64,000 nucleotides of DNA from Nocardia bovistercoris (GTDB lineage: Bacteria; Actinomycetota; Actinomycetes; Mycobacteriales; Mycobacteriaceae): assembly GCF_015674855.1 (NCBI RefSeq), contig NZ_JADMLG010000004.1:1-64000 (forward strand). Reading direction: 5' to 3'. Below the pieces are notes generated by a model, which worked only from the letters and a program-made list of their open reading frames with translations, ran no database searches and had not been told where the DNA came from. Both the position numbers and the translations under genes were made by a program. Below, piece by piece: positions 8,959 through 18,534 of this stretch; within the stretch, counting starts at the first letter, position 1, and every line of letters begins with the position of its first letter.

Positions 8959-10961
8959 GTGAACGACTTCCGGTACGCCAGTTCGGTGCGCGCCCGCTGT
9001 GGCACCGCGGGTAGCGCCAGGATGTGCGCGACGGCGCGGCTGGGTTCCAGGCGCACGTAGTTCGTCTGGGCCCAGTGGTATTCCTCCCCGCTCACCTCGT
9101 CGACCACCACCGGATGGTCGTGCCATTCCCGGCCGATCGCGGGCAGGTCGATCGAGACGAGACCCTGCTCGGCGCCGAACGGATTCAGGTTGACCACCAC
9201 CAGCACCGCGTCGCCGCTGATCGGGTCGAATTTGGAATAGGCGATGATCGCGTCGTTGTCGACGTGATGGAAATGCAGGCAGCGCAACTGTTGCAGCGCC
9301 GGATGGTTGCGCCGGATCTCGTTGAGCCTGGTCAGCCACGGTTCCAGGGATTCGCCTTTGGCATTCGCCTCGGCGAAGGGACGCGGGCGCAGTTCGTACT
9401 TCTCCGAATCGAGGTATTCCTCGCTGCCCGGCCGGACCGATTGATGTTCGAAGAGCTCGAATCCGGAGTACACGCCCCAGGTCGGGGACAGGGTCGCCGC
9501 GAGCACCGCGCGGACGGCGAACATGCCCGGACCGCCGTGCTGCAGGCTTTCGTGCAGGATATCCGGGGTGTTGACGAACAGATTCGGCCTCGCTTCATCG
9601 GCCTTCGCGGCCAACTCGTTGCCGAATTCGGTCAGCTCCCATTTGGCGACCCGCCAAGTGAAATAGGTGTAGGACTGACTGAATCCGCGCCGCGCCAGCC
9701 CGTACAGCCGCGCCGGGCGGGTGAACGCCTCGGACAGGAACAGCACATCGGGATCGGTGCGGCGCACGGCCGCGATCAGCCACTCCCAGAAGTCGGCGGG
9801 TTTGGTGTGCGGATTGTCGACCCGGAAGATCTTCACTCCCAACCCGATCCAATGCCTGACCACGCGCAACACCTCGGCGTACAGGCCGTCCGGGTCGTTG
9901 TCGAAATTGACCGGGTAGATGTCCTGATACTTCTTCGGGGGATTCTCCGCGTAGGCGATGGTGCCGTCGGGCAGCGTGGTGAACCATTCCGGATGCGCGC
10001 GCACCCACGGATGATCGGGTGCGCACTGCAACGCCAGATCGAGCGCCACTTCCATACCTGCGCGTTGTGCGGCGGCGACGAAATCCACGAAATCCGCTTC
10101 GGTGCCGAGGGCGGGGTGAATGGCGTCGTGGCCGCCCTCGGCGGAACCGATGGCCCACGGGGAACCCACGTCACCTGGTTCGGCGGTCAGCGAATTGTTG
10201 CGTCCCTTGCGGTTCACCGCGCCGATCGGGTGGATCGGCGGCAGATAAACCACGTCGAAACCCATGGCGGCGATGCGCGCCAGATCCTTGGTGGCGGTGG
10301 CGAAGGTGCCGTGGATCGGCGCGCCGTCGGCGTCGCGGCCGCCGGTGGAGCGGGGGAAGAATTCGTACCAGGAGCTGTAGAGGGCGCGGCGGCGCTCCAC
10401 GTACACCGAATGCTGCGGTCCACGGGTGACCAGATCGCGCAGCGGGGTCGCCCGCAGGATCTCGGCCACCTCCTCGGTGAACGCGGGTGCGACGCGGGCG
10501 GGTAGCTGCTCGTCGCCGCGCAGGGCCGCGGCCACCGCGCGCAATCGCTCGAACTGCTTCTTCGGCACCGCCTGCGCGGCGCGTTCGAACAGGCGCGCGC
10601 CCGATTCCAGGTCGTTGGCCAGATCGGCGGCGCTCTGCCCGACGGCGAGTTTGGCCTCGACCGCGTGCCGCCAGGTGGCGATCGGATCGCTCCACCCCTC
10701 GACGCGGAAGGTCCACGTGCCTGCCGTGTGCGGGGTGAAGACAGCGTTGAACACGTCGGGTTCGGCGTCGGGCGCCATCGGGATCCGGGTGATGCGCGAC
10801 GCGCCGGGCGCGCGCACCGCGAGGGTGGCCGCGACGGCGTCGTGTCCTTCGCGCCACACCACCGCGCGCACCGGGAACACCTCGCCGATCGCGGCCTTGG
10901 CCGGGTAGTGCCCCGGTCCGGTCGACGGGGCGGTGTCGTCGATGGCGATGCGGCCGGTCAC
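8955..10961 (-). CDS. glgE: alpha-1,4-glucan:maltose-1-phosphate maltosyltransferase
   Basis: 668 aa from the GTG giving [12 protein letters not shown], which aligns with the start of M. tuberculosis GlgE; an ATG at 11039 would add 26 Arg-rich residues and is less likely. GH13_3 features: YPAKAAIGE...[13 protein letters not shown] in the N-terminal domain, [19 protein letters not shown] in the barrel, [13 protein letters not shown] (nucleophile Asp) and [15 protein letters not shown] (acid Glu). It transfers maltosyl units from maltose 1-phosphate to glucan. TreS and maltokinase, which supply the donor, are not in the window. First gene of the glgE-glgB operon. Confidence 0.94.
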   Translation of the reverse strand: MTGRIAIDDTAPSTGPGHYPAKAAIGEVFPVRAVVWREGHDAVAATLAVRAPGASRITRIPMAPDAEPDVFNAVFTPHTAGTWTFRVEGWSDPIATWRHAVEAKLAVGQSAADLANDLESGARLFERAAQAVPKKQFERLRAVAAALRGDEQLPARVAPAFTEEVAEILRATPLRDLVTRGPQHSVYVERRRALYSSWYEFFPRSTGGRDADGAPIHGTFATATKDLARIAAMGFDVVYLPPIHPIGAVNRKGRNNSLTAEPGDVGSPWAIGSAEGGHDAIHPALGTEADFVDFVAAAQRAGMEVALDLALQCAPDHPWVRAHPEWFTTLPDGTIAYAENPPKKYQDIYPVNFDNDPDGLYAEVLRVVRHWIGLGVKIFRVDNPHTKPADFWEWLIAAVRRTDPDVLFLSEAFTRPARLYGLARRGFSQSYTYFTWRVAKWELTEFGNELAAKADEARPNLFVNTPDILHESLQHGGPGMFAVRAVLAATLSPTWGVYSGFELFEHQSVRPGSEEYLDSEKYELRPRPFAEANAKGESLEPWLTRLNEIRRNHPALQQLRCLHFHHVDNDAIIAYSKFDPISGDAVLVVVNLNPFGAEQGLVSIDLPAIGREWHDHPVVVDEVSGEEYHWAQTNYVRLEPSRAVAHILALPAVPQRARTELAYRKSFT

Positions 10962-11313
10962 GGGGACCAACCTACCGGCACCGCGACGCGGCGAGGTGAT
11001 CGACAGTCCGACCACGCTCGCTCGCCGCTCAGTGCGCATCGGTCGCGCGGTCGATGCCGAGGGTCCGCCCGACGGATCCGTGCCGCGCGGGCGCGGCCGA
11101 CCCGTGTTCGGAACATAAAAGGAACAGGGTCGTAACAGGACCGGCTAGAGCCGCGAGCAGCAGGTAGAGCAGGGAATATTCGGGGAGAAGGTCGAACCGG
11201 AGCGGCATCAGCAGATGCTGTCACGGGTGCGGGACTTCGGCCACTCGATGGCGTCGAAGTGACCTGCGTCGCCCGCGGCGATAGCCGGGCCGGAATTCGG
11301 TATGGTTCGCCGG
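10962..11313. promoter_or_regulatory. divergent glgE / glgP promoter region
   Basis: About 350 bases with no credible gene. On the minus strand, TTTTATGTT (11112-11120) is the best -10-like patch for glgE. On the plus strand, TATGGT at 11301-11306 sits seven bases before the glgP GTG. Opposed transcription of the glucan-building pair and the phosphorylase may let one region balance synthesis and degradation; that is inference. Confidence 0.5.
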
Positions 11314-13881
11314 GTGAAGGCCCTCCGTCGTTTCACCGTCCGCGCCCATCTGCCCGAGCGACTCGCGGCCCTGGGTGAGCTCTCCACGAATCTGCGCTGG
11401 TCATGGCATTGGCCGACGCAGGATCTGTTCCGCGATCTCGACACGGGATTGTGGCGCGAGGTCGGGCACGATCCGGTGCGGATGCTGGGCGAGGTGCCCG
11501 CGAGCCGGTTGGACGAGCTCGCCGCCGACGCCGACTACGTGCGCCGGGTCGACGCGGCCGCCGCCGACCTGCGCGCCTATCTCGACGCGCCGGGATGGTT
11601 CCAGCGGGCCGAGCCCGGCGTCGGCGGTATCGCCTACTTCTCGATGGAGTTCGGCGTCACCGAAGTGCTGCCGAACTATTCGGGCGGACTCGGGATTCTC
11701 GCAGGCGACCATCTCAAGGCCGCCTCGGATCTCGGGCTGCCGCTCATCGCCGTCGGATTGCTGTACCGGTCCGGGTATTTCCGGCAGTCGCTGTCCGCGG
11801 ACGGGTGGCAGCTCGAGCACTATCCGGCGCTCGACCCGCAAGGGTTGCCGCTGCGGCTGCTCACCGTCGACGGGTCGCCGGTGCTGGTGCACGTCGCGAT
11901 GCCCGATCAGCGGGTGTTGCGTGCCAGGGTGTGGATCGCACAGGTCGGGCGGGTGCCGTTGCTGCTGCTGGATTCCGATATCGCGGAGAACGATCCGGAA
12001 CTGCGCGCGGTCACCGACCGGCTCTACGGCGGCGACCAGGACCATCGCATCAAACAGGAGATCCTCGCCGGTGTCGGCGGCGTCCGTGCGGTGCGCGCCT
12101 ACACCGCGGCCGAGGGGCTGCCCGACCCCGACGTGTTCCATATGAACGAGGGTCACGCGGGTTTCCTCGGCGTCGAACGGATTCGCGAATACATCGCGGC
12201 GGGAGCGGATTTCGAGACCGGTCTGGCCGCCGTGCGCGCGGGCACCGTGTTCACCACGCATACGCCGGTGCCCGCGGGCATCGACCGCTTCCCGATGCCG
12301 CTGGTGCGCCGCTACTTCGGCGGCGCCAATGGTGAATCGGAATCAACTCTGCTGCAAGGGCTTTCGGTGGATCGCATACTCGCGCTCGGTCGCGAGGCCG
12401 ATCCGGCGGTCTTCAATATGGCACATATGGGTCTGCGACTGGCGCAGCGCGCCAACGGTGTATCCCGCCTGCACGGTGAGGTGAGCCGGTCGATGTTCGC
12501 GCCGCTGTGGTCGGGGTTCGACGCCGCCGAGGTGCCGATCGGGTCGGTCACCAACGGGGTGCACGCCCCCACCTGGGCGGCGCGCGAATGGATCGACAAG
12601 GCGCGCGAGCACATCGGCGCCGAACTGGTCGAGGAGGCGCGCGGCTGGGAGAAACTGCGTGACGTGCCGCTCGGCGAGCTGTGGTCCACCCGCAACACCT
12701 TGCGCGCGGGCCTGGTCGCCGAAGTTCGCCGTCGGGTGCGCGCGTCCTGGCAGGAACGCGGCGCGGCCGAAGCCGAACTCGGCTGGGTCGACGAGGTTTT
12801 CGACCCCACCGTGCTGACCGTCGGATTCGCGCGGCGGGTGCCCACCTACAAGCGCCTCACGCTCATGCTGCGCGACCCGGAACGTCTGCGCTCCCTGCTG
12901 CTCGACCCGCTACGCCCGATGCAATTGGTGGTAGCGGGTAAGAGCCACCCGGCCGACGACGGCGGCAAATCGCTCATCCAGCAGGTGGTCCGATTCGCCG
13001 ACGATTCCGAGGTCCGCCACCGCATCGTCTTCCTGCCCGACTACGACATGTCGATGGCGCGGTACCTGTACTGGGGATGCGATGTGTGGCTGAACAATCC
13101 GCTGCGCCCCCTCGAAGCCTGCGGCACCTCCGGTATGAAATCCGCGCTGAACGGCGGACTGAACCTCTCCATCCGCGACGGCTGGTGGGACGAGATGTAC
13201 GACGGCGAGAACGGATGGTCGATCCCGACCGCCGACGGCGTCTCCGACGAACACCGCCGCGACGACCTCGAGGCCGCGGCACTGTACGAGCTGTTCGAAC
13301 GCACCGTCGCCCCGCGCTTCTACGATCGCGATGCCGCTGGAATGCCGGTGCGCTGGGTCGAGATGGTGCGCCACACCCTGCAGACCCTCGGCCCGAAGGT
13401 GCTCGCCTCCCGCATGGTGCGCGACTACGCGCTGCAGTACTACGCGCCCGCCGCGGCGGCCTATCGGAAGGTGGTCGCGGACGAATTCGCCGGTGCGCGT
13501 GCGGTCGCCGAATACCGGCGGCGGGTGGAATCGGCGTGGTCCTCGGTGCAGGTGCTGCAAGTCGACAGCGCCGGTCTGCCCGATACTCCCGTCATCGGAG
13601 CCGAACTGTCACTGACGGCACGGATCGACCTCGGCGGGTTGAGCGTGTCCGACGTCGCGGTGCAAGCCGTACTCGGACGCGTCTCCACCGCCGACGAGCT
13701 GTCCGACACCACCGTGGTGCCCATGAATCACACCGGAACCGAATCCGGTGCGGAGATGTTCGAGGTGCGCACCCCGGTGCCGCTGTCGGGCGCGGTCGGA
13801 TACACGGTGCGGGTACTACCGCACAACGAACTGCTCGACACCGACGCCGAACTCGGGTTGGTGGTCGCGCCGAGCGCCTGA
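11314..13881 (+). CDS. glgP: alpha-glucan (glycogen/maltodextrin) phosphorylase
   Basis: 855 aa, the length of the actinobacterial GT35 type. Starts KALRRFTVRAHLPERLAALGELSTNLRWSW (first residue read as Met from GTG), the N-terminal DUF3417 region of this subfamily. The active site includes YFSMEFGVTEVLPNYSGGLG, and the pyridoxal-phosphate lysine block CGTSGMKSALNGG followed by DGWWDE. It releases glucose 1-phosphate from glucan ends. The GTG at 11314 is preferred over the ATG at 11302, because TATGGT at 11301-11306 gives a leaderless start seven bases on. Orthologue of Rv1328. Confidence 0.94.
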   Translation: MKALRRFTVRAHLPERLAALGELSTNLRWSWHWPTQDLFRDLDTGLWREVGHDPVRMLGEVPASRLDELAADADYVRRVDAAAADLRAYLDAPGWFQRAEPGVGGIAYFSMEFGVTEVLPNYSGGLGILAGDHLKAASDLGLPLIAVGLLYRSGYFRQSLSADGWQLEHYPALDPQGLPLRLLTVDGSPVLVHVAMPDQRVLRARVWIAQVGRVPLLLLDSDIAENDPELRAVTDRLYGGDQDHRIKQEILAGVGGVRAVRAYTAAEGLPDPDVFHMNEGHAGFLGVERIREYIAAGADFETGLAAVRAGTVFTTHTPVPAGIDRFPMPLVRRYFGGANGESESTLLQGLSVDRILALGREADPAVFNMAHMGLRLAQRANGVSRLHGEVSRSMFAPLWSGFDAAEVPIGSVTNGVHAPTWAAREWIDKAREHIGAELVEEARGWEKLRDVPLGELWSTRNTLRAGLVAEVRRRVRASWQERGAAEAELGWVDEVFDPTVLTVGFARRVPTYKRLTLMLRDPERLRSLLLDPLRPMQLVVAGKSHPADDGGKSLIQQVVRFADDSEVRHRIVFLPDYDMSMARYLYWGCDVWLNNPLRPLEACGTSGMKSALNGGLNLSIRDGWWDEMYDGENGWSIPTADGVSDEHRRDDLEAAALYELFERTVAPRFYDRDAAGMPVRWVEMVRHTLQTLGPKVLASRMVRDYALQYYAPAAAAYRKVVADEFAGARAVAEYRRRVESAWSSVQVLQVDSAGLPDTPVIGAELSLTARIDLGGLSVSDVAVQAVLGRVSTADELSDTTVVPMNHTGTESGAEMFEVRTPVPLSGAVGYTVRVLPHNELLDTDAELGLVVAPSA

Positions 13882-13909
13882 TCCGCGGTGAATCCCGCGG
13901 TCCTCGGCG

Positions 13910-14204
13910 ATCAGGGCGCACTGGGCGGGCTGGTTCACCGTCGCGCTGTTCCGCTCCCCGATCTTCGCCACCATCGCCGCATCCCCTGAGGTGACCGCTC
14001 CCGTCCTCATCGTCGTCGGCATACTCATGTCCCGCGCCCTGGGCGAAATAGACTGGAACCACTTCGAATACTTCATCCCCTCGCCATGTCCTGCTCTTCT
14101 ACCCGGTGGTCATGGTGGCAAAGGGGCGTGCCTGACAGGTACATCCGGCCATGTGGGGCCTCACGGTCGTATTCCTGTGCTACTTCTTATTTCTCGCCGA
14201 GTAG
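13910..14204 (+). pseudogene. relic of an NCS2/AzgA-type purine permease, C-terminal part
   Basis: The stretch starts mid-protein: WFTVALFRSPIFATIAAS, then VTAPVLIVVGILMSRALGEI and DWNHFEYFIPS, which resembles the AzgA/PbuG family end (alpha-helix with APALIxVGxLM...EIDWxDFxxAxPA). After a frame break near 14090, a second frame resumes with HPAMWGLTVVFLCYFLFLAE and a stop at 14202, the normal family C-terminus. The transmembrane piece between, normally about 40 residues, is mostly lost. So this is a decayed fragment; the rest of the gene is gone. Family assignment is from memory of the motif, not a search. Confidence 0.7.
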
Positions 14205-14347
14205 GCGCTGACCGGTAGGACGCGGGGGCGCGCATGGGGCTACCGGTCGGTTAGGCTGGGTTGCGTTCCAATGGGAACCGATGGGGGATCCGGTGCGTCC
14301 AAGTCTTGTGACGGGTTACCTCGCGAACAGGAGAGGGGCAGACGGCC

Positions 14348-14920
14348 GTGGTGGTGTCGAGGAGGCGTGCTTCGATGGCCGCGCTCGTGGTGGGTATCGC
14401 GACCGTCGGGGTGGTGGCGGGGTGCGGCACCACCGTCGATGGTGCCGCACAAACGGCGGGTCCGACGGTGCCGAGGGGGGATCGGAACGTGGTATGGAAT
14501 CCGTGTACGCAGCTCTCGGACGCGGCGTTGCGCGCGACGCGGGTCGACCCTGCTACGAGATCCGTAGTCAGTGACGCGCCGACCGGCGCGACCTCCGCCC
14601 GGCTCTGCAACTGGACCTCCACCGAAGGGCCGTATCTGGTCGGTGTGGCCGCGACCGTCTATACACAGGACGAGGCGCGCCAGAACACCAACCTGACTGT
14701 GGTGCGAGAGGCGCGGATCGGGCCGAGGCCCGGTTTCGTTCACTACGATCCGTCCGATGACACCAAGATCTTGTGCTACGTGAACATCCCTTCTCCTGAG
14801 GGTTCGTATGAGATCTCGGTTGGTTGGCGCACCAGCGAACGCGCCAAAATGAAAGAAGCTCCGCCCTGTGGCTTGGCGGTTGTTCATGCCGAGGATCTCG
14901 AACCGTATCTCCCGAAGTAA
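14348..14920 (+). CDS. DUF3558-type lipoprotein
   Basis: 190 aa. Signal peptide with basic head VVSRRR, a hydrophobic core and lipobox VVAGC (Cys26), so it should be lipid-anchored outside the membrane. The mature part has the DUF3558 look: WNPCTQLSDAAL, a second Cys in ARLCNWTS, then LCYVNIPSPEGSYEISVGW and PPCGLA. These lipoproteins often head nocardial EspG cassettes. Purine-rich AGGAGAGGGGC lies about ten bases before the GTG start, and a TAGGCT -10-like element is at 14251-14256. First gene of the four-gene cassette ending with EspG. Confidence 0.8.
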   Translation: MVVSRRRASMAALVVGIATVGVVAGCGTTVDGAAQTAGPTVPRGDRNVVWNPCTQLSDAALRATRVDPATRSVVSDAPTGATSARLCNWTSTEGPYLVGVAATVYTQDEARQNTNLTVVREARIGPRPGFVHYDPSDDTKILCYVNIPSPEGSYEISVGWRTSERAKMKEAPPCGLAVVHAEDLEPYLPK

Positions 14921-15011
14921 GTCGCATGGAGTCGGTCGTTCCAGGTCCGAAGAGGGTCGCTGATCTGCCCGGCCGGTCGGCGTTGATTGTCGCTAGGGAG
15001 GGAAATACCGG

Positions 15012-15401
15012 GTGAGCGAGCAGATGCAGAGTCTTGTCGCGCAGTGGCGCAACCTGAACACTCAGGCCGAATCTGGAGATCTGAGGTTGGACCCCGCGGT
15101 CGGAAATGCGTTGAAAGCGCAGGCCGAACAGATGAAAACCAAACTGGATGACATGCTGGTTGCAGCGAGGCAGTTGGGTGCGCTGAGTGGATTCGGCGCC
15201 CTGCAAACCGCTACAACGATGCAGCAGAAGTTCGAGAACAAGGCTGTCGCCGGTGACGGTTCCGCAGTGCAACGGCTGCTCCAGAGTGTCGAAGTGCTGA
15301 CCTTGATGGCCGAGACCTATGAGAAGGCTGTTCGTACGATCGAGGATACTGATCAGGCGAATTCGCAGAAGCTGGCCAACGTTGAATTGGGGGGCAAGTA
15401 G
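15012..15401 (+). CDS. small helical protein of the EspG cassette
   Basis: 129 aa, almost entirely alpha-helix-forming: residues 1-60 and 65-115 give two amphipathic helical segments (EQMQSLVAQWRNLNTQAES; VQRLLQSVEVLTLMAETYEK). There is no WxG motif, signal peptide or membrane segment. GTG start after GGGAGGGAAATACCGG. It ends two bases before the next gene, which codes for a WxG-bearing protein, so the two are likely made together and may pair, as ESX substrates do. I do not recognise the family. Confidence 0.75.
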   Translation: MSEQMQSLVAQWRNLNTQAESGDLRLDPAVGNALKAQAEQMKTKLDDMLVAARQLGALSGFGALQTATTMQQKFENKAVAGDGSAVQRLLQSVEVLTLMAETYEKAVRTIEDTDQANSQKLANVELGGK

Positions 15402-15403
15402 CG

Positions 15404-16753
15404 ATGGTGTCTTTCATGCAATGGTCGAATATTCTTATGACACCGACGAACATATCGTCTGCGATTGCTGAGTCGCGCAGAGCCGCCGACGAAAACAGCA
15501 ATACCGATAAGCAGGTCGAGGAGCAGCAGGACCAGATCTGGAGTAATGACCGCCGTATACTCAGTGGTGAGTTCGACAGCCTGGTGTCGGAATCCGGCGC
15601 GGGTATGGATCCGAGGGCGATAACCGCCGACGACGATTTCGACACCATGACGCATCAGCAGATATACGATGCGCTGTCCGGCGTCGACTCCAATATGGTC
15701 AACTTCGCGGCGAATGGTTGGCGAGATCTCGCGGCGAAGTCGCGTGCTGCGGTGAACGAATTCTCGACCGGTGTGGAGCAATCCATCAGCGAAAACTGGA
15801 ATGGTCAGTCGGGCTCGAAGGCGATAGAGGCGACGCGCGCTTTCGCGACTTCGTTCACGAGTCTCGCTGCGGGATTCCAACTCGTGGGCCACGGGCTCGA
15901 CATGATGGAAGGGTATCTGGCGCAAGCCAAGGCATCGGTCGGGAAACCGGATAATTACACGTTCGGCGACAAGGTCATTGATGCCTTGCCGTTGCAGAAC
16001 CTTGTAAAAGGGCCGACTTATCGTGCGCAAGAGGCGGAGGGGGACGCCAAGCGCGTGATGAACGATTACTACAAGCCGAAAGTGCGCGAAGTAGACGGGC
16101 AGACTCCGACGTTCGCGGAGCCGAAGAGTCAGACGAGCGATGATGCGGGGTCGAATCCGAAGGTGCCCGGTGGTAGTGGGGATCCTTCGAAGTCCGGGTC
16201 GCCTACCAATCCGCAGTCGGCCAATCCTTCGGGGAGTTCTCCGCAGTCGTCGGATCCTAAGGGGGAGGATCCGACGTCGAAGTCGTCGGAGAGTAGCAAT
16301 CCGAAGTCGTCGAATCCGCAGAATACGGATACGAATCCGAGTTCGGCGGGTACCGGGTCGCCTACGACTCCGCAGTCGGCGTCGCCTACCTCGCCCAGTA
16401 CTCCGACGAGTCCGAGTACGCCGGGGTCGGGTGTGCCGTCGTCTGGGTCGCCCGGTTTGGGGGGTTCGGGTGTGCCGGGGTCTTCGGGGACGTCACCGGG
16501 GGCGGGGAAGAGTGTCGCCGGGAGCGGAGGGGGGACGAATTCGGGGGCTGCGGGAAAGGGGTCGTCGTCGGGGCGGTCGGGGACCAGTGGGCGGTCGGGT
16601 ACGCCGGGGATGGGTGGGATGGGGGGTGGGCGTGGGAAGGGTGATGATGACGATGAGCATTCGACGCCGGATTATCTTGTGTACGACCGGGGGGATGAAC
16701 TGCTCGGGACGCAGCCGCCCGCGTTGCCGCCGGGGGGTGTGATCGGTGGATGA
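15404..16753 (+). CDS. WxG-motif secretion substrate with Ser/Pro/Gly-rich tail
   Basis: 449 aa. Residues 1-220 are helical with a W-N-G turn at 132-134 between two helices, the hallmark of WXG100/PPE-like type VII substrates. Residues about 230-420 are low-complexity Ser/Pro/Gly/Thr (SNPKSSNPQ-type repeats). It ends with an ordered-looking tail: PDYLVYDRGDELLG and PPGGVIGG. Preceded by GGGGGGCAAG. Flanked by a helical partner upstream and EspG downstream, it is the likely cargo. The N-terminal half is less GC-rich than neighbours, which hints at transfer; the repeats on the DNA level are irregular. Confidence 0.8.
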   Translation: MVSFMQWSNILMTPTNISSAIAESRRAADENSNTDKQVEEQQDQIWSNDRRILSGEFDSLVSESGAGMDPRAITADDDFDTMTHQQIYDALSGVDSNMVNFAANGWRDLAAKSRAAVNEFSTGVEQSISENWNGQSGSKAIEATRAFATSFTSLAAGFQLVGHGLDMMEGYLAQAKASVGKPDNYTFGDKVIDALPLQNLVKGPTYRAQEAEGDAKRVMNDYYKPKVREVDGQTPTFAEPKSQTSDDAGSNPKVPGGSGDPSKSGSPTNPQSANPSGSSPQSSDPKGEDPTSKSSESSNPKSSNPQNTDTNPSSAGTGSPTTPQSASPTSPSTPTSPSTPGSGVPSSGSPGLGGSGVPGSSGTSPGAGKSVAGSGGGTNSGAAGKGSSSGRSGTSGRSGTPGMGGMGGGRGKGDDDDEHSTPDYLVYDRGDELLGTQPPALPPGGVIGG

Positions 16754-16805
16754 CGCGGTCGGCGACGGCTGTGGATGAGAGACGGAGTGTGGTGGGCGGG
16801 CGCGC

Positions 16806-17573
16806 ATGAGTGATTTTCGGTGGCATGTCAGCGGATTGATGTTCCAGATCGCGGTGGAGGGGTTCGGGCGGGATCGGTTGCCTTATCCGATTCGGTATAT
16901 CGCCGATGATCAGGGGGTGGAGACCGCGGAGGATTATCAGCGGTTGCGGGATCGGACCGTGCGGGAGCTGGCGGGGTTCGCGAATCGGGAGCTGTTCGAC
17001 GCGTTGACGGTGCTGTTGGAGCCGAGGGTGCGGGTGGAGGTGCACGGGTTCTTCGGGCGCGATTTCGGCAAAGTCGTGCGGGTGCACGCCGGTATCGTCG
17101 GGCAGTCGGCGACGGTGGCGGTGCAGCTTCCCGGGCCGACGCAGGCGTACGGGCGTGATGTGATCCTGACGAGGACGACGGGCCGGGAGGCGGCGGCGCG
17201 GATCGTCGCGGCGCTGCCGGGGTGTGCGGCCGGTCGGATCGAACCGGTCACGGGTCGGCGTTCGGATATGGATCGGGCCGCCTACAGCCGCGATCCGTAT
17301 TTGGAGGAGATCGACCGGATCGTGCGCAGGCCCCGTTCGGGACTCGGGGAGATCAATGTGTTCCGCGGTGGCGCCATCGACAGCAGGCCAACCGGTGACG
17401 GGCGTGGCTTCCATTGGATGGATTACCTGCCGGTGGACGGCCGCTATCTGTTGCACAACCACGACAGCGACGAGTTCACGTTGACGCCCGCGTCGAACGA
17501 GGACATCACGCGCAGACTGTACGAACTCATCGAAACCACCCACCGCGAGACGGCCGGTGTCCGAGCCCGGTAG
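16806..17573 (+). CDS. ESX secretion-associated protein, EspG family
   Basis: 255 aa. N-terminus FRWHVSGLMFQIAVEGFGRD followed by RLPYPIRY is the EspG pattern, with later VLLEPRVRVEVHGFFG and VFRGGAIDSRPTGDGRGFHWMDYLP. EspG proteins are cytosolic chaperones that bind the PPE or WxG partner and deliver it to the ESX membrane machine. None of the ESX core genes (EccB-E, MycP) is in the window, so this would be a satellite cassette served by a distant apparatus. ATG start 52 bases after the substrate gene, with no clear ribosome binding site. Confidence 0.85.
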   Translation: MSDFRWHVSGLMFQIAVEGFGRDRLPYPIRYIADDQGVETAEDYQRLRDRTVRELAGFANRELFDALTVLLEPRVRVEVHGFFGRDFGKVVRVHAGIVGQSATVAVQLPGPTQAYGRDVILTRTTGREAAARIVAALPGCAAGRIEPVTGRRSDMDRAAYSRDPYLEEIDRIVRRPRSGLGEINVFRGGAIDSRPTGDGRGFHWMDYLPVDGRYLLHNHDSDEFTLTPASNEDITRRLYELIETTHRETAGVRAR

Positions 17574-17621
17574 TCGGCCTGAACGCGTGCGGATCGGACC
17601 GGTACGTGGCGCGGTCCCCGA

Positions 17622-18332
17622 TCAGTCCGTGCCGGGAGCGTGCAGGACGAGCATCGTGTTGGCGCCGTGGTGGAATTCGTAGTCGACTTCGCGGATCTCG
17701 GTGCGAATTCCCTTGTCGTGCAATTCGGTGCGCAGGCCCGCGATCAACTCGTGCCGCGGTCGGCCGATGTGGTCGAGGAGGGGATAGAGCCGGGTTTGGG
17801 CGCGGGATACGCGGGACAGTTCCACCAGTGCCATGAGGTGGAATTCCGCGTCGAGTCGGTCGGCGTAGGAGAACAGCAGGTGGGAGCTGAGGACCAGGTC
17901 GAAAGTGTTGTCGGGGAAGGGGAGTGAGGGCAGGGCGGCGGGGATGTAGCGGTGGGGGTTGGCGGTGACGTCTTCGCCGAATCGGGTGGCCGCGATTCTT
18001 CGTAGTCGGTGGTGTTCGTCGGGGGAGCCGTACCAGTCCCACCGGTATCGGTCGGAATGTGTTCTCGCCCACGTATTCGCGCGATCGGATTCGACGCGCG
18101 CGAGTGTGCGGAGTTCGGCGGGGGTGCGGTGGTAGATGGGGTCGACGGCGGTGACATGTGCTCCGAGTTCACTGGCTTCGGCGGTGAAACTCGCTGCGCC
18201 GCCCGGGCAGTCGAGAATGCTGCGGTCTCGCAGATCGGTGTCGGTGAGCGCGAAGATAGCGCGATACTCCGCCGAAGATCTTGCGCTGATCAGGAATTCG
18301 CCGAGTACGTCGGTATCGGTCGGGTGCGTCAT
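17622..18332 (-). CDS. class I SAM-dependent methyltransferase
   Basis: 236 aa. Motif I is ILDCPGGAASFTAEASELGA about residue 40, motif II VTAVDPIY, and the post-I block LPFPDNTFDLVLSSHLLFSY about residue 145. Substrate unknown. It is convergent with the EspG gene and upstream of dinG on the same strand, with a 200-base gap, so it seems monocistronic. The ATG (MTHPTDT) is preferred over a GTG six bases upstream. Confidence 0.82.
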   Translation of the reverse strand: MTHPTDTDVLGEFLISARSSAEYRAIFALTDTDLRDRSILDCPGGAASFTAEASELGAHVTAVDPIYHRTPAELRTLARVESDRANTWARTHSDRYRWDWYGSPDEHHRLRRIAATRFGEDVTANPHRYIPAALPSLPFPDNTFDLVLSSHLLFSYADRLDAEFHLMALVELSRVSRAQTRLYPLLDHIGRPRHELIAGLRTELHDKGIRTEIREVDYEFHHGANTMLVLHAPGTD

Positions 18333-18534
18333 CCGCACACGTTCTCACGAGTCGCCCGACTGCGAAAGTCGATGTGCGAGAGCCGATGCGCGAAGGGCTC
18401 CGGCGCGGGACCGGGACTCGGTGCGGGGAATGCGGGTGCGGCCGGTGTGGGAATTGGGTTGACACCGGCCGCGCCCTGAAAAGCAATCTACTTCCATCTG
18501 GAATTGAATCCAGCATTTGTGAGCGGTGTCACAA

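Noticed and set aside
16386..17543. Minus-strand Pro/His-rich frame opposite the cargo tail and EspG
   Set aside because: Composition reflects the complement of the Ser/Gly-rich tail; no start signal or motif.
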